Made by a program: the position numbers and the translations under genes | Source of the DNA: Methanobacteriota archaeon | Lineage (GTDB): Archaea > Thermoplasmatota > Thermoplasmata > UBA10834 | Direction of reading: 5' to 3' | NCBI GenBank assembly: GCA_020725925.1 | Contig: DYTN01000015.1 | Location: 1-40,136, forward strand | Length of the DNA stretch: 40,136 nt | Part shown: positions 31,457 to 38,925 of the stretch, piece after piece | Layout: each line of letters begins with the position of its first letter | Position numbering within the stretch: position 1 is the stretch's first letter | The notes under the pieces: generated by a model | Database searches by the model: none | What the model saw: the letters and a program-made list of their open reading frames with translations, nothing else | Told to the model about the DNA's origin: nothing

Positions 31457-31552
31457 TCCCTCACCTCCCCCTCGAACCATCCACGAGGTGTTCGACCTGC
31501 CCTCGCCCAGACCTCGGTCCGAAGGCATCGTGCCATGAGAGAGCGTGTGACG

Positions 31553-31565
31553 GAACTATATACAC
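31553..31565 (-). promoter_or_regulatory. TATA box of the secreted protein gene
   Basis: Minus-strand GTGTATATAGTTC predicts a start near 31532 and a leader of about 75 nt before ATG 31456. Confidence 0.5.
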
Positions 31566-31691
31566 TCCTCAATCGAGCAGGTGTCAATCTGGTAGCATTC
31601 CCATGGCGGGTCTACCTCAATTGCCTTGATCTTTATTGAGAAAGCAGAAACTGACGAAGCAGAAATGGGGCGCTCAATCCGCTGGCGACGG

Positions 31692-32678
31692 TCATTGCGC
31701 CCTGAGCACGGAGCGCGAGCCGTGCGTTCTGGTCTCGTTGGCACTGGCGATCATGATATCAGGCAGCTTGTCTCGCCACGTCTCATATACGCGGTATGCG
31801 CAGGAGATATTTGGCATCAGAGCCACGACATCCGAATCGTCGCCAATCTCGCTGAGAACCCTGAGGATTTCGGCCAATCTGTTGCCATAGAAGATACACA
31901 GGAGAAACAGCGGGAGGTTGCTGAAGGTCCTGATGTACGTTATGTGGGAGGGGTACTTCGAAAGCAGTCTCCTGCCAACCTCCATCTTGTCAGCACCGTC
32001 CCTGAGACCTACATGCACCAAAGCCTCGACATCGCCGCCTTGGGTGGGGTCTCCGCGCACTTCGAGCGTCAGTGAACCATCGGATACCATGTTCTCTAGG
32101 TGTTGCTTGACCGTCTTGGTGGAGGCTCCGACCATATCAGCGATATCCGCTATGGGCCTGCGTGCGTTGTCTCGGAGCGAAGCAACAATCCTGAAGTCGA
32201 GGAGGGTGAGTTTCCTGCAGTCCGGCTTCAGCTTCGACACTCCATGGACAGGATAGCTGGGGCATAGCCCGTCATCGAGACAGTATATGCCCACGATGGG
32301 CGCCGGCATCTTCGCTGCCCGCCTCACGAATTCAGTATATCCGTCGAGCTCGGATATGTCTCTCAGCTCCCCGACGACAAAGAACTGATTCCCTGAGGAG
32401 GCGACCGCAGCCCGCGTGAATTCGCTTTCACCCAATCTGTCCAAGGCTTCCTTGGCCAATGCTGCGTCGGATCTTCCGAATATTGCTATAGGGACTGCAC
32501 CAAGGTAACTGCCAGAAATGCACCCCGACATGTTGAGGAGCGGCCACTTCTCAAATAGCACCTGAAACCGATGGTGAGCGGCTTGCGTGGAAATTCCAAG
32601 TCTTTTCGCAAGCTCCCGGAGATGTATCCTTGGATTCTTCTCAATCAGTCGAAGTAGCTTCCTGTCAGTATCATCCAT
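31692..32678 (-). CDS. Transcriptional regulator with two AsnC/Lrp-type HTH domains
   Basis: The 328-residue protein has two winged helix-turn-helix units. The first is at about 1-45 (DDTDRKLLRLIEKNPRIHLRELAKRLGISTQAAHHR), the second near 165-210 (LTLLDFRIVASLRDNARRPIADIADMVGASTKTVKQHLENM). Each is followed by an alpha/beta segment: FFVVGELRDISELDGYTEFVRR after the first and HVGLRDGADKMEVGRRLLSKYP after the second. This duplicated arrangement resembles archaeal Lrp-like regulators found as single long chains. Target and effector are unknown. A TATA-like CTTAAGAG lies about 45 nt upstream of ATG 32678. Its position between repeat copies and next to secreted proteins suggests local control of accessory genes. 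Confidence 0.85.
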   Translation of the reverse strand: MDDTDRKLLRLIEKNPRIHLRELAKRLGISTQAAHHRFQVLFEKWPLLNMSGCISGSYLGAVPIAIFGRSDAALAKEALDRLGESEFTRAAVASSGNQFFVVGELRDISELDGYTEFVRRAAKMPAPIVGIYCLDDGLCPSYPVHGVSKLKPDCRKLTLLDFRIVASLRDNARRPIADIADMVGASTKTVKQHLENMVSDGSLTLEVRGDPTQGGDVEALVHVGLRDGADKMEVGRRLLSKYPSHITYIRTFSNLPLFLLCIFYGNRLAEILRVLSEIGDDSDVVALMPNISCAYRVYETWRDKLPDIMIASANETRTHGSRSVLRAQ

Positions 32679-32781
32679 TTCCTTCAGAACACCTAGACAA
32701 AGCGGATTATTGAACCTTTCTCTTAAGGAGCTGGATGCGTGACTTCCATCGTGAGAACAGCGTCTGATTCGCCCTGAATCC

Positions 32782-32799
32782 CCTCCCTTGCGAGGGAGG
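32782..32799. repeat. Perfect 7-bp hairpin upstream of the right repeat
   Basis: CCTCCCT (32782-32788) and AGGGAGG (32793-32799) flank TGCG. It sits 24 bp before the right copy of the direct repeat, in a 329-bp gap (32679-33007) without genes. It may be a terminator or part of a mobile-element end. Confidence 0.45.
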
Positions 32800-32822
32800 T
32801 GACTCCGGCTTCAATACTCCCA

Positions 32823-32880
32823 GATTGAAATCAGGAAGAGGATGTCTGGCTACTGCCGGATTCGAATCCCGACAGCCGCA
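32823..32880 (+). repeat. Diverged direct repeat, right copy, ending in a tRNA 3'-end fragment
   Basis: The left half (32823-32851) repeats 30664-30692 with two mismatches. The right half contains a degenerate tRNA T arm and acceptor 3' strand: TTCGAATCCCGACAGCCGCA at 32861-32880 matches the end of tRNA-Gly(CCC) (29306-29325) at 17 of 20 bases. CAGCCGC would pair perfectly with the tRNA's 5' GCGGCTG. No 5' half of a tRNA is present, so it is a fragment, as left by integration into a tRNA gene. Confidence 0.55.
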
Positions 32881-33007
32881 TACCTATGCACAGTCATGCC
32901 GATGTCTCTGTCTTTCAATGTGAGGCGCGATCGCCGTTGATTCCTTCGACTGGAACGCCTTCTTGAGCCCCAGGTAAGGGCAATATCAGATCCTTGATTT
33001 CCGATTC

Positions 33008-33586
33008 TCACTTCTTGTTAAGGACCAACCTTGTGGCGTCAATCCAGGCTTGCCTGACCTCGGACTTCTTGACTCCCATGAGGAGGTCAACCATCAGTCC
33101 GCGATAGACGGCAAGCAGAACCCGCGCCATCCGAGGGGCATCGAAATCGCGGGACACGGCCCCCCTCCTCTTCATCTCCTGCAGGAACTGCGAAACGACC
33201 GCGAGTTCACTCTCGAATAGGTCCTTCTCTATCTTCCTCAGAGCCTGGTTCCTTGACGCTGCCGCAATGATCTCGAATTCGAGACCGTTCGGTGGCTGTT
33301 CCATAGAGAGATCGAAGAAGGCTCCGCACGCATCATCGGATTCCTTTCCGTCAAGGCATGACCTCAGTTTCTGCCTTATGGCACTGGGAGCATCAGCGCA
33401 CATGGCCTTGAACAACTCCTCCTTGTTCTTGTAGTACAGGTACAGAGTGCGCTTGCTCACCCCGAGCACCTCTGCGATGTCCTCCATCCTCGTTTCATAG
33501 TAGCCCTTCTTTGAGAAGACCTGCTCGGCGGCTTCGAGGATCCTTTCTCTCGCCTTGTCCGTGTATTCCGGGACGACTTTGGGCAT
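33008..33586 (-). CDS. TetR/AcrR family transcriptional regulator
   Basis: The 192-residue protein has the TetR HTH at about 12-58: ARERILEAAEQVFSKKGYYETRMEDIAEVLGVSKRTLYLYYKNKEELF, the standard pattern ending in YxYYxxKEEL. The C-terminal helical ligand-binding domain is diverse, as expected. The promoter is a TATA box at 33611-33620 on the minus strand, centred about 29 nt before ATG 33586, so the mRNA is near-leaderless. Two palindromes (33641-33654 and 33661-33674) sit between it and the divergent membrane-protein gene and are likely operators through which it represses that gene and perhaps itself. The ligand is unknown. Confidence 0.92.
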   Translation of the reverse strand: MPKVVPEYTDKARERILEAAEQVFSKKGYYETRMEDIAEVLGVSKRTLYLYYKNKEELFKAMCADAPSAIRQKLRSCLDGKESDDACGAFFDLSMEQPPNGLEFEIIAAASRNQALRKIEKDLFESELAVVSQFLQEMKRRGAVSRDFDAPRMARVLLAVYRGLMVDLLMGVKKSEVRQAWIDATRLVLNKK

Positions 33587-33640
33587 AGCATACCGACAAC
33601 TGAATGCACCATATATAAACTATCTGTTGGGTACTGAAAG

Positions 33641-33674
33641 TAACTCGAAAGTTTTAATAGTAACCTGAGAGTTA
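33641..33674. promoter_or_regulatory. Paired TetR operator, two palindromes 20 bp apart
   Basis: TAAC-N6-GTTT (33641-33654) and TAAC-N6-GTTA (33661-33674) repeat with an exact 20-bp period, about two DNA turns. Between them lies GTTTTAATAG (33651-33660), a TATA-like element for the gene at 33703. A bound TetR pair would cover that promoter. Confidence 0.6.
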
Positions 33675-33702
33675 TCTATATTGCATTCAGGAGGCAAGGA
33701 AT

Positions 33703-33930
33703 ATGGAAGACGAATCTGCAGACATGGGCGTGAGCGATGTCGCCGAAGAGGCCGACGCAGGGTCGATAAGCTACTTCTGGCTCGTAATCGGAGGTTTGCT
33801 TCTCTACGTGGGAATAGCATCGATCCTGCACACCGCAGGTATCTTGACAGAGCCCGGCGCAGAATACGCGGAAGGCGGACTATTGGTCCTGGTCGGGGCA
33901 ATCCTCGTCTGGTTTGCCGTAAAGGCCTGA
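33703..33930 (+). CDS. Small membrane protein, likely TetR target
   Basis: The 75-residue protein has an acidic N-terminus (MEDESADMGVSDVAEEADAG) and two membrane helices, about 25-45 (FWLVIGGLLLYVGIASIL) and 57-73 (GGLLVLVGAILVWFAV), joined by a short loop. SD AGGAGG lies upstream of ATG 33703. Family unknown. It diverges from the TetR gene across the paired palindromes, so it is the natural candidate for regulation, perhaps a membrane-stress or efflux accessory protein (inference). Confidence 0.65.
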   Translation: MEDESADMGVSDVAEEADAGSISYFWLVIGGLLLYVGIASILHTAGILTEPGAEYAEGGLLVLVGAILVWFAVKA

Positions 33931-34006
33931 ACACCCGGTGGAAATCAAGAATCGTACAACCAAAGGAGGGAGCAAGGCATCATGGGGTCACACGTTAGCT
34001 GGATTA

Positions 34007-34693
34007 TCAGAACCTGCCCTTCGCGCCTCCGCCCCCTGACCTGCCACCGCCGAACCTACCCCTCGTTATGAAGGATCCTATCCAAAGGAACACCCTTCCC
34101 TTGGTGACGGCACCAATGACGACGAGGACGATGATGGCGACGCCGAGCTGCCAGTAGTCAATCCTGAGGAACTTGATGTCGTAGCCGTCCTCGTTCACCC
34201 GCTCCGGATCGCTCGTGAGCTCGTATGCGAGCGCCTCGACGGTGTAGAACACGCCTGCGTAGTAGTCCCCTGCGCCGACGTAGGGCTCCAGGTTCTCCCT
34301 TCCGATCGCCCCGACCTTCCCGTCGTTCAAGATGCCCTCGAGGCCGTATCCGACCTCTATCCTCCAGAGACCCTCGTCTGTCGACACGAGGACAAGGACT
34401 CCGTTGTCCATGTCCTCCTTTCCGATCCCAGACGTTTCGAACAGCTCTACGGCGAAGATGTCTATGCCTTCGGGTTGAGTGGTGTTGACGATGACTATGG
34501 CGATCTCGTCGGAGGTCAGTCGATCGAGCTCATAGCATATGCTGTCAAGGGCATCCACCTCGTCGAGCGTGAGGACGCCCGCGAAATCGTTGGTGTACAA
34601 GAATATGTCAGGGACTGCTTGGACGCCGGAGAAGTACCCACCCGAGAGGGATAGGACAAGAGCTAGCGCGAACAGCGACTCCTTACACGTCAT
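34007..34693 (-). CDS. TPM-domain secreted/membrane protein (YgcG-like)
   Basis: The 228-residue protein has a signal peptide (MTCKESLFALALVLSLSGGYFSGVQA) and a TPM domain: TNDFAGVLTLDEVDALDSICYELDRLTSDEIAIVIVNTT, then ELFETSGIGKEDMDNGVLVLVSTDEGLWRIEVGYGLEG. A transmembrane helix (LGVAIIVLVVIGAV) follows, with a C-terminal glycine-rich tail (GRFGGGRSGGGGAKGRF). This order and the adjacent LemA gene are typical of YgcG/TPM proteins, whose role (membrane-protein quality or phosphatase activity) is not settled. ATG 34693 follows GAGGG. It overlaps nothing; the LemA stop lies 28 bp upstream of its ATG. Confidence 0.88.
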   Translation of the reverse strand: MTCKESLFALALVLSLSGGYFSGVQAVPDIFLYTNDFAGVLTLDEVDALDSICYELDRLTSDEIAIVIVNTTQPEGIDIFAVELFETSGIGKEDMDNGVLVLVSTDEGLWRIEVGYGLEGILNDGKVGAIGRENLEPYVGAGDYYAGVFYTVEALAYELTSDPERVNEDGYDIKFLRIDYWQLGVAIIVLVVIGAVTKGRVFLWIGSFITRGRFGGGRSGGGGAKGRF

Positions 34694-34721
34694 CGGCAGC
34701 CCTCGGAGACCCGGATCGCGC

Positions 34722-35279
34722 CTATGGCTCCCCAGGGATGGGGTCGTAGTACGACTTGCTCTCGAAGCCGAACATGCCAGCAAAGAGATTGCCTGGGAAC
34801 CGCTTGACCTTGCTGTTGTAGTCCCTTACATCCTCGTTGTAGCGCATCCTCTCGGTGGCTATCCTATTCTCAGTGCCCGCCAACTCGTCCATCAGATTAG
34901 CCACGAGGGGTATGGAACTCAGTGTGGGGTAGTTCTCTGCTGAGAAGTAGGCAAGTACGACCGTGTTAAGCTCCCCGTCCAGCGCCATCGAGGTGTTGAG
35001 CCTCTCCTCATCAGTGAGAGCGGACAGCCATTGTGTCCTGAGGTTGGTTATGTTCTCCAGCGTGCTCTTTTCGAATTGAGTGTACTTGCTGGTGATGTTC
35101 ACGAGGTTGGGGATCAGGTCTATCTTCCTCTGATACTGGTTCTCCACCTGGGCCCACTGGGCGTCGACATTCTGCTCAGCGTTCACAAGCCCGTTGTATG
35201 TTAAGATGACCAAGGCGAGGACCAGGACGGCCGCCACTACACTGATGATCAGTGCCAACAGACGCTTCGTCAGCCTCAT
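34722..35279 (-). CDS. lemA: LemA family protein
   Basis: This 185-residue protein has one N-terminal membrane anchor (LLALIISVVAAVLVLALVIL) and a helical-bundle domain with the LemA pattern: YNGLVNAEQNVDAQWAQVENQYQRKIDLIPNLVN near the N-terminus and ENRIATERMRYNEDVRDYNSKVKRFPGNLFAGMFGF near the end. LemA proteins are widespread with unclear function and are commonly paired with TPM proteins, as here in the order lemA-TPM on one strand. Between its start (35279) and the next gene's stop (35350) lie about 70 bp. Confidence 0.95.
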   Translation of the reverse strand: MRLTKRLLALIISVVAAVLVLALVILTYNGLVNAEQNVDAQWAQVENQYQRKIDLIPNLVNITSKYTQFEKSTLENITNLRTQWLSALTDEERLNTSMALDGELNTVVLAYFSAENYPTLSSIPLVANLMDELAGTENRIATERMRYNEDVRDYNSKVKRFPGNLFAGMFGFESKSYYDPIPGEP

Positions 35280-35349
35280 GGGCGACGCTTAGAGCGATGG
35301 GGTAGAAATAACCTTCTCCCTACCTTGTTTGGCCCCATCACGCCGTGGG

Positions 35350-35766
35350 CTACTCAATGTGCAGTATGCTGACCTTCTTCTTGGGGTCCAGGGTGCGCTT
35401 TGAGAATCCTCCCTCCAGCCGAACGAGCCCAATCTCGTTGCTCATCCAAGCCCTGCCGCGGATCAGATGGCCCCCCAGCGCCCGGTGCTTCGTGGTGGAG
35501 ACCGTGGCATGGAGGTGGATGCGCGGCTCGCCCTCGGAGGACACCGTCCCCTGAAGCGACAGGAGCTCGTGCGGCTCCTTGAAGAACTTGCTCAGGTACC
35601 TCCCCTCATCGAAGTACCCGAGCTCGAACTGGTGAATCATTCCCAGGCCAGTCATCACGAGCATGGTGTAACGCTCGCGCTCGACAGCCTTCTCGATCGA
35701 GGCCACTATGTCCTCGTCGTGGTTGAGCCTCAAAAGCACCACGGGCCCCTTGCGGGATGTTTCCAC
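35350..35766 (-). CDS. PPC/DUF296 domain protein
   Basis: The 138-residue protein is a single PPC (plant and prokaryote conserved, DUF296) domain. It starts with PVVLLRLNHDEDIVASIEKAVERE, a dinucleotide-like alpha/beta pattern, and continues with the family's conserved GLGMIHQFELGYFD and HLHATVSTTKHRALGGHLIRG, whose histidines likely bind a metal. In plants the domain accompanies AT-hook proteins; stand-alone prokaryotic versions form trimers, with unknown role. The start is GTG 35766. It precedes lemA on the same strand. Confidence 0.88.
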   Translation of the reverse strand: METSRKGPVVLLRLNHDEDIVASIEKAVERERYTMLVMTGLGMIHQFELGYFDEGRYLSKFFKEPHELLSLQGTVSSEGEPRIHLHATVSTTKHRALGGHLIRGRAWMSNEIGLVRLEGGFSKRTLDPKKKVSILHIE

Positions 35767-35911
35767 CTGAACCCCCCGACGGAGTATCGCGCAGCATGGA
35801 AATTACACTTGCTGTTGCCGACGGCCTCCGGCTGTCCAAGTCGCGAGCGCGATGCCCGCGCCTACAACGCTGCTAGCTACGGTTGCGCAAACCCTTGTCG
35901 GATGACCGTCG

Positions 35912-37123
35912 TCAGGCTGCCTCGAAGACCTGCCTGATGCGGTCCATCGCCCAGTCGATCTCACCCTTGCTGATGACCAACGGCGGTGCGAACCTCACGG
36001 TCTTCTCGTGGGTGTCCTTGGCGAGAACCCCCTTCTCCATCAGCCTCTCGCAGAGGGGCCTCACAGTCTCCCCCCGGCCGAGGTGGAACTCGACGCCTAT
36101 CAACAGGCCCTTCGCGCGGATGGCCTTGATCTTCTTCGACTTGAATTCCTTAAGCCGCTTGACGAAGTAGGCCCCCATCTCCCGGGACCGCTCTGCCAGC
36201 TTCTCATCTACGAGCACATTGAGCGACTCGAGGGCGATGGCACAGGCCAGGGGATTCCCACCGAAGGTGCTGCCATGGCTTCCGGGCGTGAATACGCTCA
36301 TGACCTCCCTGCTCGCCAGCGCCGCGGAGACCGGGTACAGGCCGCCGCCGAGCGCCTTGCCAACGCAGAGGATGTCCGGCTTGATGCCCTCGTGCTCGAA
36401 GGCGAACATCTTGCCTGTCCTGGCGAAGCCCGTCTGGATCTCGTCCAATATCAAGAGTATGCCCTTCCTGTCGCATATCCTCCGGAGCTCCCGCAGGTAC
36501 CCTTCGCGCGGGACGTGTATCCCAGCCTCGCCCTGAATGGGCTCGACAAGGATGCCGATGGTGTTCTTGTTGATGGCCTTGTCGAAGGCTGGTATGTCAT
36601 CATATGGGATTGTGACGAAGCCTGGTGTGAACGGTCCATACCCCTTCTTCGAGTCTGGGTCGCTCGAGAAGCTGATGATCGTCGTCGTGCGGCCGTGGAA
36701 GTTGTTCTCGCAGACGATGATCTCGCCCTCATGCTCGGGTATGCCCTTCTTCGTGTGCGCGTATCTCCTAGCGAGCTTGATGGCCGTCTCGACGGCCTCC
36801 GCACCTGTGTTCATCGGGAGGGCCATCTCCATGCCGGAGACCTCGCACAGTCTCTTCAGGAAGGGTCCCATCCTGTCGTTCGAGAACGCCCTGGACGTCA
36901 GGGAGACGCGCCCCAGCTGATCGATCGCTGCCTTGACTATCCTCTCGTTCAGGTGGCCCTGGTTGATGGCCGAGTAGGAGCTGAGCATGTCGATGTACTT
37001 CTTCCCGTCGACGTCCCAGACCCAGACGCCTTTGGCCTTCGATATCACCACCGGCAACGGATGGTAATTGTGCGCCCCGTAGGTCTTCTCGAGCTCGATG
37101 TAGTCTTTTGCGTTCATTCGCAT
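35912..37123 (-). CDS. rocD: Ornithine aminotransferase (class III aminotransferase)
   Basis: The enzyme moves the delta-amino group of ornithine to 2-oxoglutarate, giving glutamate semialdehyde. This links arginine/ornithine breakdown to proline and glutamate. The 403-residue PLP protein has DGKKYIDMLSSYSAINQGH (the SAxNQGH pattern of ornithine aminotransferase), MNTGAEAVETAIKLARRY, FHGRTTT, LDEIQTGFARTG and the PLP lysine in CVGKALGGGLYP. ATG 37123 or 37117 may be the start (AGAGGCG upstream). Other class III enzymes are possible but the motif set favours ornithine. A perfect 7-bp inverted repeat lies in its leader. Confidence 0.88.
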   Translation of the reverse strand: MRMNAKDYIELEKTYGAHNYHPLPVVISKAKGVWVWDVDGKKYIDMLSSYSAINQGHLNERIVKAAIDQLGRVSLTSRAFSNDRMGPFLKRLCEVSGMEMALPMNTGAEAVETAIKLARRYAHTKKGIPEHEGEIIVCENNFHGRTTTIISFSSDPDSKKGYGPFTPGFVTIPYDDIPAFDKAINKNTIGILVEPIQGEAGIHVPREGYLRELRRICDRKGILLILDEIQTGFARTGKMFAFEHEGIKPDILCVGKALGGGLYPVSAALASREVMSVFTPGSHGSTFGGNPLACAIALESLNVLVDEKLAERSREMGAYFVKRLKEFKSKKIKAIRAKGLLIGVEFHLGRGETVRPLCERLMEKGVLAKDTHEKTVRFAPPLVISKGEIDWAMDRIRQVFEAA

Positions 37124-37134
37124 CGCCTCTATAT

Positions 37135-37154
37135 GCCCGCCTGTAACGGCGGGC
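37135..37154. promoter_or_regulatory. Inverted repeat in the rocD leader
   Basis: GCCCGCC (37135-37141) and GGCGGGC (37148-37154) flank TGTAAC, a perfect 7-bp dyad 12 bp upstream of ATG 37123. It could be an operator or an mRNA hairpin affecting the nearby SD site. A TATA-like TTTAAGCC lies near 37183-37190. Confidence 0.45.
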
Positions 37155-37218
37155 GCTTGCGGACTTCGCAACGCTCTAGATGGCTTAAAGCTGTCCTTGG
37201 AGCAGAGGCAAAGCGTAT

Positions 37219-37812
37219 TCAGTGGTGTTGTGTTCCAGACACGCGCCTCAAGAGGATGAGCGCGCTCATGACCGTGCCCCACGCAATGATGACGAGGACG
37301 GACACCGTCTCGACAAGCGGAGTGGCTCCGAAGAAGACGAGCACTATCCCGACGAGGAATGCGGTGTCGGTGACTGCCACTCCCATCCTGCCGAGCGCCT
37401 GGCTCCTGTGGAGCGAGATTGCCAAGGCCAACAAGGTCACGAGGAATGTCAGGAAGAGGGCGTACGAGAAGAGGCCGTGCAGGTCCCCGTAGTCCTCGGT
37501 GAAGACGCCTATGGCGATCATGAACATGCCGCACAGGACCAACAGAGCTTCACAGGCTCTGGACGAGAGAGCCTTGCCGAGTATCGGGCGCATGCCGAAT
37601 AGCGTGAAGGCGATCAGGAATGCCCCTGACAGAATCAGGGCAGAGTTGAAGGCCCACGCGGCTCGCCCAACGCCCAGGTCGCTCAGGTAGTCCTCGCCGA
37701 ACACGTACTCGGGGTCGGAGAAGGCGGCGATCGAGTAGAGGACAACGAATGAGAGCACAGCCAAGATGCCGAAGGATGCGCCGATAATGCGCGACGGGGC
37801 CTTCAAAGCCAC
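37219..37812 (-). CDS. DUF998 family integral membrane protein
   Basis: The 197-residue protein has about six hydrophobic helices and the DUF998 feature YLSDLGVG shortly after the first helix. Function is not established for the family. A polar loop with FTEDYGDLHGLFSYALF lies between helices three and four. The start is GTG 37812 with a 7-residue polar lead. It is divergent from the GNAT gene; the gap of about 100 bp has no clear TATA box for either. Confidence 0.8.
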   Translation of the reverse strand: MALKAPSRIIGASFGILAVLSFVVLYSIAAFSDPEYVFGEDYLSDLGVGRAAWAFNSALILSGAFLIAFTLFGMRPILGKALSSRACEALLVLCGMFMIAIGVFTEDYGDLHGLFSYALFLTFLVTLLALAISLHRSQALGRMGVAVTDTAFLVGIVLVFFGATPLVETVSVLVIIAWGTVMSALILLRRVSGTQHH

Positions 37813-37918
37813 AAGTCAATAGCTGCGTCTCTCCAAATAACAGTTCTCTCCTTCGGAAGCGTTGATGGAGAACCATCATCTAGGGCCAAACCGATTCATG
37901 CACAAGGGGGACAGACGA

Positions 37919-38455
37919 ATGACAGGCGCTAGGAAGGGGGCCGCATCCATCAGGAAGCTGACTGCAGACGATGCCGCCGACGCATCGGACTTCTTCAAGA
38001 GGACCATGGAGTGGGCATGGAAGAACTATCTCATGGGCACTTACCCCCGCGAGGCGGTCCTCTTCGACATCAAGCACAGGTCCCCGGAAAGGCTCGCGAA
38101 GGACCTGAGAGAACCAGATTTCTACGGCTTCGCGGCGGAACTACGGGGAGACATGTGCGGCTTGGTCCTCGGCAGAATCTTCGGCAAGAGCGGCTATGCG
38201 TTCATCCACTGGATATCGGTCGACCCAGCACACCAGCACGAGGGCATAGGCATAAGGCTGATGGAAGCTGTGGAAGAGCACCTCAGGAGGAAGGGGTGCC
38301 ATAAGATCGGCCTGAACACGTTGCCTGCCCTCGTGCCTGCGGTGAGGCTCTACATGAAGTTCGGCCTGCTCCCGGAGGCCTACCTGCGGCAGCAGTGGTG
38401 GGGCACCGACTTCCTGCTGATGAGCAAGTGGATAGGCAAGTACAAGAAGCAGTGA
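37919..38455 (+). CDS. GNAT family N-acetyltransferase
   Basis: The 178-residue enzyme (from ATG 37919) has the GNAT fold: AASIRKLTADDAADASDFFKRT at the start and the acetyl-CoA loop ISVDPAHQHEGIGIRLMEA (QxxGIG-like) in the centre. A late helix (VPAVRLYMKFGLLPEAYL) follows. The substrate is unknown. AAGGGGG lies upstream of ATG 37919; earlier in-frame starts (37862, 37898) would add a poorly conserved-looking segment. It is convergent with a small membrane protein gene; the stops are 12 bp apart. Confidence 0.88.
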   Translation: MTGARKGAASIRKLTADDAADASDFFKRTMEWAWKNYLMGTYPREAVLFDIKHRSPERLAKDLREPDFYGFAAELRGDMCGLVLGRIFGKSGYAFIHWISVDPAHQHEGIGIRLMEAVEEHLRRKGCHKIGLNTLPALVPAVRLYMKFGLLPEAYLRQQWWGTDFLLMSKWIGKYKKQ

Positions 38456-38466
38456 TTGAGGCGGTT

Positions 38467-38913
38467 CTACAGCCGGGAGTCCTTCGGCGACGCTCTAGCT
38501 GCGCCGTAGACTGGCTTGGGCAGCTCCGGCATCGGCTCGGCATCAACCATCGGGCGCCTCCTCGGCATCTGGTACACCTTGACAGGCACCTCCATGCCCG
38601 GCACGTGCAGGTTCCTGAAGCCCCAGGCCATAAGAGCGACGGCATATATGACATAGCCGGCGGTGATCACAACCGAAGATTGCCACATGTATGTCCAGCT
38701 GAAGACTATCAGGAGCACCGATCCTACGGCACCACACACGAGACCGGACACGAGCTCCACGATCTTGCCCTTGTCGTGAGTCACGACGCCGATGTTTGCG
38801 TAGTTGACGTGCCTCGCAATCTCCGTGATCTCCACCCTGACCACGTGGTACAGCAGGCCGACGACAGCGAGGCCGATCAATGTGGCGAGGATGTGTGGTA
38901 TCCCCTCCGTCAT
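38467..38913 (-). CDS. Membrane protein of unknown function next to an antiporter
   Basis: This 148-residue protein has three hydrophobic helices (about 7-25, 55-75 and 80-96), separated by a polar segment (TEIARHVNYANIGVVTHDKGKIVE), and a proline-rich cytosolic-looking tail (MPRRRPMVDAEPMPELPKPVY). I do not recognise it. It starts 12 bp after the antiporter gene's stop codon on the same strand, so it may be an accessory subunit (inference). Confidence 0.7.
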   Translation of the reverse strand: MTEGIPHILATLIGLAVVGLLYHVVRVEITEIARHVNYANIGVVTHDKGKIVELVSGLVCGAVGSVLLIVFSWTYMWQSSVVITAGYVIYAVALMAWGFRNLHVPGMEVPVKVYQMPRRRPMVDAEPMPELPKPVYGAARASPKDSRL

Positions 38914-38925
38914 CAGGATGCCGAC

